64,000 bases of DNA from Verrucomicrobiia bacterium. Lineage in GTDB: Bacteria > Verrucomicrobiota > Verrucomicrobiia > Opitutales > Cerasicoccaceae. Position numbers and translations under genes: made by a program. The notes under the pieces are model-generated. The model was not told where the DNA came from, did no database searches, and saw only the letters and a list, made by a program, of their open reading frames with translations. The stretch covers positions 24,210 to 88,209 of the forward strand of contig JAUIHT010000013.1 of assembly GCA_030432235.1 (NCBI GenBank), in the 5' to 3' direction. Within the stretch, counting starts at the first letter, position 1; every line of letters starts with the position of its first letter. Shown one piece after another: positions 9,542 through 19,088 of this stretch.

Positions 9542-10510
9542 ATGAATTCCGACAAAACTATCCACCCTCCCCAGACAGATATCGGGCCTCCCCGAGGCCA
9601 GATGCGCTGCGGCAAGCACCGCGGTATCATCCCTCCGATGGTCACACCTCTAGCTGATCCCGACACTCTCGACCTCGACGGTCTTGAGCGGATAATAGAG
9701 CACATTCTCGCGGGAGGCGTAAACGGGCTCTTTGTTCTTGGTACCACCGGTGAAGGCCCCAGCCTCAGTTACAATCTACGCCGCGAGGTGATAGCGGCCA
9801 CGTGCCGTTTCGTCAATAAACGCGTTCCGGTCTATGTCGCCGTCACCGACACGGCCTATGCTGAGACTCTCAGCCTTGGCCGCTATGCCGCAGACTACGG
9901 TGCCGACTTCCTTGTCCTAGCCACTCCCTACTACTACGTCGCCGCGGGCAGTGATCTTCTGCAGTATACTGAGCAGGCTGTTCGCGAGCTGCCACTTCCC
10001 GTTTTCCTCTACAATATTCCCTCCCTGACAAAGGCCCATTTCAGTTATGATATCGTCCGACGATCTCTGGATTGGCCCAACTGCGTGGGACTCAAAGACA
10101 GCTCCTGTGACGTGCTCGGTTTTCACAAAATGAAGCGCACCATTGCCAGCCGTTCCGATTTTTCACTCCTCGTCGGGCCGGAGGAGATACTCGCTGAGAC
10201 GGTTATGCTCGGCGCCGATGGCGGCGTCAACGGAGGAGCGAACCTCTTCCCTTCCCTGTATGTTGAAACTTTCGAGGCAGCCGACGCGCAGGATGCAAGA
10301 AAAGCGGTGGAGTTACAGGGGCGCATACTCGACATTTCCGATTCGATTTACGGGCACGGTCAGTCCGGGGGCACAATTATACAAGGCCTGAAGTGCGCTC
10401 TCGCCTGCCTCGGCCTCTGCAAGGATGTCATGGCGCAACCCTTTCCTCCCCTCGACCGCGAAGGCCGGCTGGCAATCCACGCGGAGCTTGAGCGTCTGGA
10501 TCTTCTCTAG
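9542..10510 (+). CDS. DapA/NanA superfamily lyase or aldolase
   Basis: 322 residues, a little longer than typical class I DapA/NanA enzymes because of about 25 extra N-terminal residues. Visible motifs are LGTTGEGPSL near residue 66, YNIPSLT near 156 with the proton-shuttling tyrosine, and VGLKDSSCD with the Schiff-base lysine at 185. Family members split or form 2-oxo acids with pyruvate: dihydrodipicolinate synthase, N-acetylneuraminate lyase, or 2-keto-3-deoxy sugar-acid aldolase. Beside sialidase-like and fucosidase genes it is more likely catabolic than lysine-biosynthetic. It is cytoplasmic. The mosaic gene at 10618 follows 107 bases later on the same strand. Its specificity cannot be read from sequence alone. 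Confidence 0.85.
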   Translation: MNSDKTIHPPQTDIGPPRGQMRCGKHRGIIPPMVTPLADPDTLDLDGLERIIEHILAGGVNGLFVLGTTGEGPSLSYNLRREVIAATCRFVNKRVPVYVAVTDTAYAETLSLGRYAADYGADFLVLATPYYYVAAGSDLLQYTEQAVRELPLPVFLYNIPSLTKAHFSYDIVRRSLDWPNCVGLKDSSCDVLGFHKMKRTIASRSDFSLLVGPEEILAETVMLGADGGVNGGANLFPSLYVETFEAADAQDARKAVELQGRILDISDSIYGHGQSGGTIIQGLKCALACLGLCKDVMAQPFPPLDREGRLAIHAELERLDLL

Positions 10511-10617
10511 GGCATAATAAGCAGCCAGGATTGTCCTCCTGGATCCGCCGATGCCCCTTCGTCCGGCTTGCTTTTTCAACCCCCACAGAACTCAACCACC
10601 CCGAATCTCACACTTGT

Positions 10618-13600
10618 ATGCCTCCCATTTCAACAACCTATATGTACGAGCAGCTTTTGTCCTGCTTTCAACGGCGTCTCGGACTACTCCGCTTTCGTCC
10701 CATCTGGTTGCTGACGTTAACGATCATATCCGTGCTATTCACCGGTACGACCCGCGCTGTCGACCTGGAACAGCTTGGCGGTGTCGTCATTCACAAGCAC
10801 AACCAAAGCGAGCGCTACATAGCCGACCCTGCGATCACGGTCATGCCCGACGGCAGCTATATCGCCAGTCACAACTGGCATGGTGATAACCCGCCGTCTC
10901 CACGCACGACACGGGTCTACCGTTCCACCGATGGCGGTCAGACATGGACGTTCCGCTCGGAAGTCGACAAGTCCAAGCAGATTCTCTACAGCTACAATGG
11001 CGATCTCTATATGCTGGGAGGTTTTAACCCCAAAATCCGCCGCTCTACCGATATGGGGTTGACGTGGTCGAGCCCGGAATCCCTTCCCAGCGGCGGTTCT
11101 GACTCAGCTGTCAGCGTACCGCATATCTACAATGGACGTATATACTTTGCCAACGGTATGCGTCTGATTTCGGCTCCGCTCGTGCCGAACCTGCTCGAGG
11201 CGGACTGGACCGCGACCAACGAGCTGGCCGCAACGCCTTCGGGGTCGGGATCGTGGCTCGGTGGTGATTTCAAACGGTGGCACGAGAGCCAGGTCGTGGC
11301 CTCCCCCCAGACGGGAGTCGTCATGATGCCCAACATTGAAGACCTGCCTTATTCTGCATTGATAGAGTGTAACGAAGCCGCGACGACGCTTTCCTTTGAT
11401 ACTGACGACTTTGTCAATCTGCCGGGCGCCGACAAGAAGTTCTGTGTCTTCTACGACGAGGTATCCGAGCGCTTCTGGGCACTGACCAATCCAGTGCTAA
11501 CGGAGCACGGCGGCTACGGCACGTCGCGAAACGAGGACCTCATTCGCAACGCCGGGGCGCTATATTCCTCTGCCGACTTGCGGAACTGGGAGCTAGAAAA
11601 GATGCTGCTCTACACGGCGGATATTGATCACGAAGGCTTCCACTACTATTGCGCGGCGGTCGATGGCGATGACCTCGTCTTTGTCGCACGCACGGCCTTG
11701 ACTGATGGCAGTTATACGCCACCGCGAGCCCATGACGGCAATATTCTCTCCTTTCACAGGCTGGAGAACTTCCGTAATCCAGAGCGAAAATATGCTCTGG
11801 TCACCTGTACCGATAGCGACAAAATCCGCCGGGTAGAAACGACCCTCAACGCAAACCTCGCCCCTAACGGCCAGTTCACTACCTTCTCCATGGACCGGCC
11901 TTTCGGCATCACACAAGCGACGAACGGGGACGTTTACGTCGGAGAAAACAAGGCGGGAGGACGCATCTTACGCTTCACACCTGAGGGTAGCTATGTGGAG
12001 ACGGTGGCGACCGAAGGGGTGGACTTCGATGGTATGCCAGTGGCGATGACCTCCTATGGCGATGACGTCTTTTTTACCTCATGGGGGACCTCCGACCGCG
12101 TGCACCGACTGGACACGCTTACCAGCGACGTCAGCTTCTTCGTCACCGGTAGCTTCGGGCTTCAAGAACCCAAGGGCATCGTCGCCGGCTCGGACGGCAC
12201 GATTTATGTGGCCGACAGCGGCAATGGCCGGATCAGTAAATTCGACGCTGTAAGCCGAGACTTCCTCGGCAACCTGCTCACCGGTCGAGACGACGTCAAC
12301 GCCCTCGGCATTCACGAGTCGAGCAACCGTATGTTTTTTTCCTGGAATGGAGGAAGCCACACGAACCTGGGTCGCGCATTACTTGATACCGGTGCGGTAC
12401 AGACTTATTATAACATCAGCGACCTTGGCACCGTCAGCGGATTTATTCGATACAACGGCGAGTACTACTTCACCGACTATGAGGCCGATACGCTCTACCG
12501 GCTTGAGATCAGTAACAGCAAGACGACCAACATCAACGTGACTTTCCACGGCGTCTCACACATCCAACCACTGGCGCCGATCGCTCCGACAATCGTCTCC
12601 TCACCGTCTTCTCAGGTGATCAACGAGGGCTCTATGGTCGTTCTCGAAGTCGAGGTGGATGGCTTTCCTGAGCCTTACCTGCAATGGTATTACGAGGGGA
12701 ATCCTATTTCTGGAGAAAATGATACGTCATTAAGCCTGGAGAACTTTACGGCGAGCATGGCAGGGGATTACACGGTAACGGCCACTAATAGTGGAGGCAG
12801 TTCGAGTAGCAGCCCAGCCACACTACTTGTGTCTCAGTCGATATCGTTCTTCCCACAACCTGTGGTTCGCTTTTCCACTGAAGGGATTCCGCTCTTTGCT
12901 GAGTCAGACTCTGGCTTGCCTGTGGCCCTAGAAGTGACCTCAGGGCCCGGCACAGTACAGTGGACGACTCTATTGCCCAGCGGCCTCGGTGATATTGACC
13001 TGCGTGCCACACAAAGTGGAGATGATCAGTATGCACCGGCTGCACCCGTTGATCGTACCGTTACCGTTGAGTCGAGCTTCGACTACTGGCGTTACGGCCA
13101 ATTCTCGGCAGCTGAACTTGAAAACCTTCAAGTCAGCGGGCCTGCTGCCACTCCCGATGATGGCTTATACAATTTGATGAAATATGCTCTGGGGCTGGGT
13201 CGTTATGAGTCTTATTCGCACCTATTGCCGAGTGCGGGTACGCAGGGAAATGCATACCTTTACGAATACTGGCGTGATCCCACCGTCAAGGATGTAGACT
13301 GGCTGGTCGAAGTATCTTCCAGCCTTTCCGGTGGTTGGCACCGGCCCCAAAACTTACAGGAAATGTTTGTGGAAAACGTTAGCGGAAGAGAACGTTGGCG
13401 AGTACTCGTGCCTATGGGTTTTGGGCCACAGTGTTTCTTTAGGTTAAACCTTTTAAGGTTAGACGAAGATAACAATCTAATCCTTCAACAAGATAATTTT
13501 GAAGATAATAACCGCTCTAACCAGTATCTGCCCGATTCCGCGCAGTGGTTTCAGTCCTTCAATAACCTCGATATTGTCGAGACATCACCGGATGCCTACG

Positions 13601-14952
13601 CACTGGAGAACGCCCCGTCCAGTGCCGTTATTCGGCACGGTGTCAGCTACTTCGCCCCCACGGATGCCCCTATCTCACTTGAGGTTGGCGAAACCCTTAC
13701 GGCTTCTTTCACTGTTACTCCGACCTCGCGAACACCCGACGAAGGGCTGACTGTGTTGCGTGTCGGCTTGCTTCATTCCGGCAATTCCCGTCAAACGACC
13801 GATAACACGAGCCCGAATCTCACAATGAGTGGCTACGGGTTCTTTGTTAATCCGGCAAATCAGACCGTGCGAACCTACGGTCGCTCCGAAGACTCGGGCC
13901 CCCTCTTTTCCTCGCTTGGCAGTGGCAACGGCTGGGTTGGTGGATCAACCGGAGGGCTCCTGTCCGACATCACTGCTGAGGACGCCTTCGCACTGGCCCA
14001 AGGAGTGCCCTACGTTATCAGTGTAGAGATCAAGCGCCTTGCCAACGATGACGTGAACATTGCCTACACGACCACTGATGGCATAAACACCGCAAGTACC
14101 AGCTTCGTGGAAAGCAGCTATTTGGTTTATGATTTCGACACCTTCGCCTTTGCCTGGGGTGACGCTTTCGGAGACGGCCTCGTTGACGACGTAATCGTCA
14201 CACTCGCTTCTCCCGTGATCCTGGCCGACAATTTTGAAGACAGTATCCGCTCAAACCAGAATTTGCCTGAATCCGCGCAGTGGCTTCAGTCATTCAACAA
14301 TCTCGATGTAGTCGAGACATCACCGGATGCCTACGCACTGGAAAACGCCCCGTCCAGTGCCGTTATTCGGCACGGCGTTGCCTACTTCGCCCCGACGGAC
14401 GCTCCGGTTTCGTTGGCCGCTGGCGAAAAGATTGCGGCTTCTCTCAGCGTAACCCCAACCTCGCGCACACCGGATGACGGGCTGACTGTCCTGCGAGTCG
14501 GTTTACTTAATTCCGGTAATTCCAGACAAACGACCGATAACATGAACCCAAATCTGGTAATGAGCGGCTACGGGTTCTTTATTAATCCTGCGGCCCAGCG
14601 CGTGCGTACCTACGGTCGATCCGAAGACTCCGGCCCTGTCTTTTCCTCTCTGGGCAGTGGTAACGGCTGGGTTGGAGGGTCAATCGGCGGGCTCCTTTCC
14701 GACATCACGCCAACTGGCAGCTTCGCCATGGTTCAAAGCACGACTTACGACATCACTGTTGAGATTGAACGCCTAGCCAATGGTGATTTGAACATTACCT
14801 ACACAAGTACCGATGGAACCAATACTGCAAGTGCCAGCTTTGTGGAAAGTGGCTATGTTGTTTATGATTTCGACACCTTTGCCTTTGCTTGGGGTGACGC
14901 TTTCGGCGACGGCCTCATCGATGATGTTATCGTCACACACGAAGCGCCCTGA
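10618..14952 (+). CDS. Large secreted mosaic: sialidase-like, NHL propeller, Ig and two copies of the new domain
   Basis: About 1444 residues from the ATG at 10618 (alternative 10642). A hydrophobic export segment (PIWLLTLTIISVLF) is followed by a BNR propeller (STDGGQTWTF, STDMGLTWSS) to about residue 390 that ends with AHDGNILSFHRLENFRNP, as in the 2195 protein. Residues about 395-650 form an NHL/SMP-30-like propeller (YVADSGNGRISKFD), and 655-740 an Ig-like domain (LQWYYEGNPI...AGDYTVTATNSG). A bridging region contains DGLYNLMKYALGLG, a motif common at the ends of verrucomicrobial secreted proteins. The last about 490 residues are two tandem copies of the domain also found at 8318 and 26356. 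It probably binds or degrades a glycan outside the cell; no catalytic residues were assigned. Confidence 0.8.
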   Translation: MPPISTTYMYEQLLSCFQRRLGLLRFRPIWLLTLTIISVLFTGTTRAVDLEQLGGVVIHKHNQSERYIADPAITVMPDGSYIASHNWHGDNPPSPRTTRVYRSTDGGQTWTFRSEVDKSKQILYSYNGDLYMLGGFNPKIRRSTDMGLTWSSPESLPSGGSDSAVSVPHIYNGRIYFANGMRLISAPLVPNLLEADWTATNELAATPSGSGSWLGGDFKRWHESQVVASPQTGVVMMPNIEDLPYSALIECNEAATTLSFDTDDFVNLPGADKKFCVFYDEVSERFWALTNPVLTEHGGYGTSRNEDLIRNAGALYSSADLRNWELEKMLLYTADIDHEGFHYYCAAVDGDDLVFVARTALTDGSYTPPRAHDGNILSFHRLENFRNPERKYALVTCTDSDKIRRVETTLNANLAPNGQFTTFSMDRPFGITQATNGDVYVGENKAGGRILRFTPEGSYVETVATEGVDFDGMPVAMTSYGDDVFFTSWGTSDRVHRLDTLTSDVSFFVTGSFGLQEPKGIVAGSDGTIYVADSGNGRISKFDAVSRDFLGNLLTGRDDVNALGIHESSNRMFFSWNGGSHTNLGRALLDTGAVQTYYNISDLGTVSGFIRYNGEYYFTDYEADTLYRLEISNSKTTNINVTFHGVSHIQPLAPIAPTIVSSPSSQVINEGSMVVLEVEVDGFPEPYLQWYYEGNPISGENDTSLSLENFTASMAGDYTVTATNSGGSSSSSPATLLVSQSISFFPQPVVRFSTEGIPLFAESDSGLPVALEVTSGPGTVQWTTLLPSGLGDIDLRATQSGDDQYAPAAPVDRTVTVESSFDYWRYGQFSAAELENLQVSGPAATPDDGLYNLMKYALGLGRYESYSHLLPSAGTQGNAYLYEYWRDPTVKDVDWLVEVSSSLSGGWHRPQNLQEMFVENVSGRERWRVLVPMGFGPQCFFRLNLLRLDEDNNLILQQDNFEDNNRSNQYLPDSAQWFQSFNNLDIVETSPDAYALENAPSSAVIRHGVSYFAPTDAPISLEVGETLTASFTVTPTSRTPDEGLTVLRVGLLHSGNSRQTTDNTSPNLTMSGYGFFVNPANQTVRTYGRSEDSGPLFSSLGSGNGWVGGSTGGLLSDITAEDAFALAQGVPYVISVEIKRLANDDVNIAYTTTDGINTASTSFVESSYLVYDFDTFAFAWGDAFGDGLVDDVIVTLASPVILADNFEDSIRSNQNLPESAQWLQSFNNLDVVETSPDAYALENAPSSAVIRHGVAYFAPTDAPVSLAAGEKIAASLSVTPTSRTPDDGLTVLRVGLLNSGNSRQTTDNMNPNLVMSGYGFFINPAAQRVRTYGRSEDSGPVFSSLGSGNGWVGGSIGGLLSDITPTGSFAMVQSTTYDITVEIERLANGDLNITYTSTDGTNTASASFVESGYVVYDFDTFAFAWGDAFGDGLIDDVIVTHEAP
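13480..14949 (+). repeat. Tandem intragenic repeat of about 740 bp (two copies of the new domain)
   Basis: Two adjacent units, about 13480-14215 and 14216-14949, encode closely similar domains. Long stretches are identical at the protein level (for example VETSPDAYALENAPSSAVIR in both), which suggests recent duplication or gene conversion. The unit is also present once at 8318 and once at 26356. Confidence 0.8.
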
Positions 14953-15050
14953 GGCAGGAGCTTCACCATCTGCAGTCCCTCCACTTACGTATGTACTTCG
15001 ATCACGACTGGGAAGTTCCTACTCTATAGAGCCTTGCTGTATGCCTACGA

Positions 15051-16823
15051 TTATTTTTCAATAGTCAATTCAGGCACCAACCGCACGGCGTGAAAACGGG
15101 CATCGCCAGCATTCATAATTTTCGGCAGACTGAGCTCGACCTCGACAGTCTCCGCATTATCAAAATCAATCGTTCCGATAGTAAAGGATTCAAAAGACTC
15201 TGCCGGCTGAAAGACCGCATTAAAAATACACTCACCTATCTTCACCTGATAAGTGTCGCCCGCAAGCTTTGGGCTGCAGCTATATACCGCTTCTACCCGG
15301 TAAGTACCCGGTTCTTCGACATACATCGGCCAGTTCATTCGATAGGTGCTGTTGGTCCAACGAACGATCGCGTTGTCCTCAATATGGATCCACGCACCGC
15401 GACGCTCACCAATACGTGGCGTTAAATCGTAAACACCCTCATCATCTGGCAAGTAGCCCTGGCGGATGGCAATTGCGGGTTCACTCAACTCTACTGCCAG
15501 TACCGACACCATCGGCTCCAAAGGCTCGCGCGGTACATCAATCAGTAACCCATCAGGTGTGCTTTCAAAGGACAATGACTGTCCAGATTTACCCAGCGAA
15601 GACACCTCCAAGGGTACATTGCCTATCGGCACGTGTAATGAGCCATCGTTCGGCCAGTCATATACATGCAGGTAAAGCGTATTGCCTTTCACCGTTGCGC
15701 TACCAGCAGGCCAATGACGAAACGGTCCCTGACGTGTCCCATAGACGGACTGGCCATATTGATCGAGCCACGTACCAATCACGAGTAGACGCTCAGTATT
15801 TTCAGGAATAATATTTCCTTTCTCGTCAGGTGTAACATTCAACAAAAGGTTGCCGCCCCGGCCCACTGAATTGAGTAGATTACGCAATAACTGCTGCTCT
15901 GACTTCCACTCCCGATCAGTCTCACTGTATACCCAATACTTACCGATAGTCATACACGCCTCGATGTCACGATCCGGCGGATCACGGAAAGAGGGAATGT
16001 ATCGCTCGGGCGTATCGAAGTCGCCACTACCGCTGATGAGCCGATCATTGGCGATGATGCCCGGTTGAAGAGACATCAGCGCATTGAGACGTTCTGCCTG
16101 CTCGAGTGTGATATCCTCAGGCATGTCCCACCACATCACCGCGATCGGGCCATAGTTCGTAAGCAGTTCACGCACTTGCGGCTCGGCTACTGTTTTGAGA
16201 TATTCATTGAAATCGCCGTTCTGTGCCTCGTCCCAACGCTTGTCACTACCCGCGATCGCACCGCCAGGGTGATACCAGTCCCGCGAGTGTGAATAATACA
16301 CCCCCAGTTTCATATCATATTTGGCGCAGGCCTCGGCTAGCTCCTTGAGAATGTCACGATCATAGTCAGTGTGGTCAATGATGTCGAACTCGGACGCCTG
16401 GGTATCCCATAGCGCGAAGCCGTCATGGTGCTTGGCAATGAAGATGATGTATTTCATACCCGCCTCCTTTGCGAGCAACACCCATTCTTCGGGATCGTAG
16501 TCTACCGGGTTGAAGTGGCTGAGTGCCTCGGCGTAATCAGAAATGGGCATCTTAACACCGCGTAAAATATTGTAACCATCACCACGTGGTCGACCTTCCC
16601 ATTTGCCAAGCAACTCAGCGGATGCGCCCCAATGAATAAACATACCGTACTTAGCATCACGCCACCACTCCATACGAGCGTCGCGCTCAGTCTCGGTTTC
16701 GTCAGGGAACGTGGGCAAGGCAGCTAGTACAGGCAGAAAAACCACCAGGAATACAAGAGCAATCAGAGATTGCTTCGCGTATTTCATGATGAAGCTGAAT
16801 GATTTTAGCGGTATTGTTATCAT
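15051..16823 (-). CDS. Secreted alpha-L-fucosidase, GH29 (second copy)
   Basis: About 590 residues from the ATG at 16823 (alternative 16787); the frame continues upstream but that part is not fucosidase-like. A signal peptide is visible (LIALVFLVVFLPVLA). It shares architecture and many motifs with the 3589 fucosidase: WWRDAKYGMFIHWGAS, FIAKHHDGFALWDT, LGVYYSHSRDWYHPGG and YGPIAVMWWDMPED with the predicted nucleophile Asp near residue 233, plus the same C-terminal beta domain. It is transcribed divergently from the SDR at 17370, and three GTATAC-type sites lie between them. The copies are clearly diverged, so they may prefer different linkages or sulfation patterns. Confidence 0.92.
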   Translation of the reverse strand: MITIPLKSFSFIMKYAKQSLIALVFLVVFLPVLAALPTFPDETETERDARMEWWRDAKYGMFIHWGASAELLGKWEGRPRGDGYNILRGVKMPISDYAEALSHFNPVDYDPEEWVLLAKEAGMKYIIFIAKHHDGFALWDTQASEFDIIDHTDYDRDILKELAEACAKYDMKLGVYYSHSRDWYHPGGAIAGSDKRWDEAQNGDFNEYLKTVAEPQVRELLTNYGPIAVMWWDMPEDITLEQAERLNALMSLQPGIIANDRLISGSGDFDTPERYIPSFRDPPDRDIEACMTIGKYWVYSETDREWKSEQQLLRNLLNSVGRGGNLLLNVTPDEKGNIIPENTERLLVIGTWLDQYGQSVYGTRQGPFRHWPAGSATVKGNTLYLHVYDWPNDGSLHVPIGNVPLEVSSLGKSGQSLSFESTPDGLLIDVPREPLEPMVSVLAVELSEPAIAIRQGYLPDDEGVYDLTPRIGERRGAWIHIEDNAIVRWTNSTYRMNWPMYVEEPGTYRVEAVYSCSPKLAGDTYQVKIGECIFNAVFQPAESFESFTIGTIDFDNAETVEVELSLPKIMNAGDARFHAVRLVPELTIEK

Positions 16824-17093
16824 GGGTTTCAAGTGGGAGTGAGTATGAATTGCGCGCGCCAGTATTTTAAACATCTGGCTTAATAAATTAGTTCGTGGAA
16901 ATATTACCGCGAGGAATGAGGTGTGGTTTTTGTCGTAAGATGAACCTATGTAGTCGTCACTAAAGCCGAAAAATGCAGGATGGAACATCCTTACAATCAA
17001 GGGCATGAGTAAGGAATAAAGGAAATGCCGATAGGGCAAAACAGTGGAAGGACAACAGACGATTCTTGTTCAAAGTGAGATATTAGTTCCATT

Positions 17094-17108
17094 AAAGCGT
17101 ATACAATT
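17094..17108. promoter_or_regulatory. GntR-type site AAAGCGTATACAATT (motif G, weak copy)
   Basis: The GTATAC core keeps the left AAAG arm but a degenerate right arm. It is 158-172 bases from the strong copy at 17266 and lies on the fucosidase side of the divergent region. Confidence 0.4.
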
Positions 17109-17200
17109 CTTATCCAATTAAGGTGGCTAGATAGCCAGTGATCACGAACATATCCAAATATGATTTCATCGGGAATTATGGAGATTAAATTATTGGATCA

Positions 17201-17216
17201 AAAAGCGTATACGAGC
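17201..17216. promoter_or_regulatory. GntR-type site AAAAGCGTATACGAGC (motif G, weak copy)
   Basis: GTATAC core with a good left arm (AAAAGCG) and a poor right arm. It may be an auxiliary site, as it lies 65 bases upstream of the full palindrome at 17266. Confidence 0.4.
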
Positions 17217-17250
17217 CTTAGCAGAACTCATAAACAAACAATTTTAACAC

Positions 17251-17281
17251 TTGTGCGTCAACCCAAAAGTGCATACACTTT
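17251..17281 (+). promoter_or_regulatory. SDR promoter with overlapping GntR-type operator (motif G)
   Basis: A candidate -35 (TTGTGC, 17251-17256), a 17-base spacer and a -10 (TACACT, 17274-17279) are covered at the -10 by the palindrome AAAGTGCATACACTTT (17266-17281). The SDR start is 89 bases downstream. The same composite, with identical operator and spacing, occurs at 34686-34716, which supports a real promoter-operator repressed by a GntR protein. Confidence 0.65.
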
Positions 17282-17369
17282 TTTGATTTAATTCATTCCT
17301 GAAAATATGCCTCCCCTGCCGAGACCCCAGATACGACTTACTCTAATTTACTGAAATTGCACTTACCGC

Positions 17370-18194
17370 ATGGACTTGATCGAACGCTACTCTGACGATT
17401 ATATCACTGGCACACGCATGAAAAAACTATCCCAGAAAGTTATCCTTGTCACCGGAGGCTCCAAAGGCATCGGATTAGGCTGTGTCCTTACTTGTCTGAA
17501 GTATGGGGCACGTGTCGGCATCCTCTCCCTCGAATCAGAGCTAGCGGCCGCAGAGGTAGCAAAAGCGGGCTTCAGCACAAAAACGGATATATTCATGGCA
17601 GAATGCGACGTGCGCGCTCCTTCCGACTTTCAATGTGCTTTTGAACAAGCGCTAACACACTTTGGAAAGATCGACGGGTTGATAAACAACGCCGGCTGGC
17701 ACCCGCCCGCCTTGGAAATTGAGGATATCTCTGTCGAAGATTTCGAGAACCTCGTACGCCTGAATCTCACCAGCTCATTCCTGGGTTGCAAGCTTGCCGT
17801 TCCCCACCTCAAGAAGACCAAAGGCGCCATCGTCAACATGTCGAGTGAGGCTGGGCTCATCGGCCAGCCCGCTGCCGCCGCCTATGCAAGCACCAAAGCC
17901 GGTCAACTAGGACTGACCAAAGCACTGGCATTGGACTTGGCCCCGCATGGCGTCCGGGTAAACGCCGTGTGCCCAGCAGGTGTCATGACACCCCTGATGA
18001 AAGACTGGGCCGCTACCGAATATGACCCCGAAGCCGCCCTGAAAATGGTAGACGAGTGGCACCCGATCGGCCGCATGGCCACCCCGGGGGAAATGGGGGA
18101 GGTGTGCGCTTTCCTACTCTCGTCCGAGGCATCATTTATTACCGGGCAAACGATCTGCCCAGATGGCGGCGCCACGCTGGGCTATCGCCGATGA
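17370..18194 (+). CDS. SDR-family dehydrogenase, possible L-fucose or sugar-acid dehydrogenase
   Basis: 274 residues from the ATG at 17370 (an internal ATG at 17418 would trim 16). Classical short-chain dehydrogenase features are visible: TGGSKGIGLG for NAD(P) binding, NNAGWH, the active-site serine in VNMSSEAG, YASTKAG with catalytic Tyr/Lys near residues 172 and 176, and the C-terminal ITGQTICPDGG. It is cytoplasmic. In non-phosphorylative L-fucose catabolism SDR enzymes oxidise L-fucose to the lactone or 2-keto-3-deoxy-L-fuconate at C4. Its position beside a fucosidase, a GntR repressor and a shared operator makes either role plausible, but specificity is inference. It converges on the GntR gene with a 9-base gap. 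Confidence 0.88.
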   Translation: MDLIERYSDDYITGTRMKKLSQKVILVTGGSKGIGLGCVLTCLKYGARVGILSLESELAAAEVAKAGFSTKTDIFMAECDVRAPSDFQCAFEQALTHFGKIDGLINNAGWHPPALEIEDISVEDFENLVRLNLTSSFLGCKLAVPHLKKTKGAIVNMSSEAGLIGQPAAAAYASTKAGQLGLTKALALDLAPHGVRVNAVCPAGVMTPLMKDWAATEYDPEAALKMVDEWHPIGRMATPGEMGEVCAFLLSSEASFITGQTICPDGGATLGYRR

Positions 18195-18203
18195 CGCATA
18201 GAG

Positions 18204-18929
18204 CTACATAGATGTCCTGCTGCGCCTTGCGGTCTTTCCTTTTTCCGCCTTAGCTTTCTCATGGAGGATAAAAAACTTGTAGATCATCTCTCCGGACTTG
18301 CGGATATGACGCTTGAGAAGTGTTTTGGTGCGCTTCAAATCTCCCTCCTCCATGGCCTGAATGATCTGCGTGTGATCCTGAAATGCCTTTTCCGGCACTT
18401 GAGGATACCGCTTCAATAGCTCGGATAGATTCGGGCGATAAATCAGCAAACGCTCCAAAGCGGCTATCAGCCAGGGATTGTCGCTTTTGCTGATCCACAA
18501 ACCATGCAACTCACGGTCGAACGTGAACTGCGCATCCAGGCGCTTCTGCATGTCTTTTAGTGGCAATATTACCTTTTGCAGCTTACGCAATCTGGCGAAA
18601 TCAGCCTTACGAAAATTAGGCCATGCCAATTCCAATGCATAACATTCCAAGAGTTCGCGTAAGTCGTAAATCTGACGAATGTCGTCCAGTGTAAACTGCC
18701 GAACGGTTGCCGAGCGATTAGGTTTGAGCACCAAGTACCCCGCCTCTGCTGCTCTTTGAACGGCCTGCCGCATCGGTGTCCGGCTTATCCCCCATTCGGC
18801 GGCCAGTCGCTTTTCACGAACAACTTCACCCTGCTTTAATTCACCGATGAGTATTGCTCGCTGCAGCCTCTCAAAGGCAATATCGGGCTTGATGGCAGTA
18901 CGTTTAAGTTGCGGTTTTTTCTTCACCAT
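18204..18929 (-). CDS. GntR family transcriptional regulator, FCD type
   Basis: About 242 residues from the ATG at 18929; an upstream extension to 19037 is open but lacks the family pattern. The N-terminal winged helix-turn-helix reads GELKQGEVVREKRLAAEWGI followed by SRTPMRQAVQRAAEAGYL, typical of GntR. The C-terminal helical FCD domain starts around IRQIYDLRELLECYALELAW and contains the histidines of its metal/ligand site (ELHGLW, HIRKSGE). Such repressors usually bind a sugar acid and release DNA. The palindrome AAAGTGNATACACTTT beside its neighbours is of the form bound by this family. The C-terminus is short and basic (KTARRSRTSM). Confidence 0.9.
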   Translation of the reverse strand: MVKKKPQLKRTAIKPDIAFERLQRAILIGELKQGEVVREKRLAAEWGISRTPMRQAVQRAAEAGYLVLKPNRSATVRQFTLDDIRQIYDLRELLECYALELAWPNFRKADFARLRKLQKVILPLKDMQKRLDAQFTFDRELHGLWISKSDNPWLIAALERLLIYRPNLSELLKRYPQVPEKAFQDHTQIIQAMEEGDLKRTKTLLKRHIRKSGEMIYKFFILHEKAKAEKGKTARRSRTSM

Positions 18930-19088
18930 TGATGCGATTGGACCATGAGGAATACCAGGCCGTTGCTTTAAAATCCGCGACGCGCATACGCCATGGAGTT
19001 CTGAAACAAAAAAGCATTCTGGATTCCATGAGTCCAAGCCATGACAAAGCCTTTGGCAATACTAAGCTCATCCGCAACCGCCTGACTT

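Larger units (their letters stand above)
16824..17369. other. Divergent regulatory region with three GTATAC-type sites
   Basis: A 546-base AT-rich gap between the second fucosidase (minus) and the SDR (plus). It contains GTATAC-centred sites near 17094-17108 and 17201-17216 and a full palindrome at 17266-17281. A promoter overlaps the last one (separate entry). No small gene was found. Confidence 0.6.

Noticed and set aside
18929..19037. N-terminal extension of the GntR protein to 19037
   Set aside because: The extra 36 residues are Cys/His-rich and unlike GntR N-termini; the ATG at 18929 directly precedes the basic leader and HTH.
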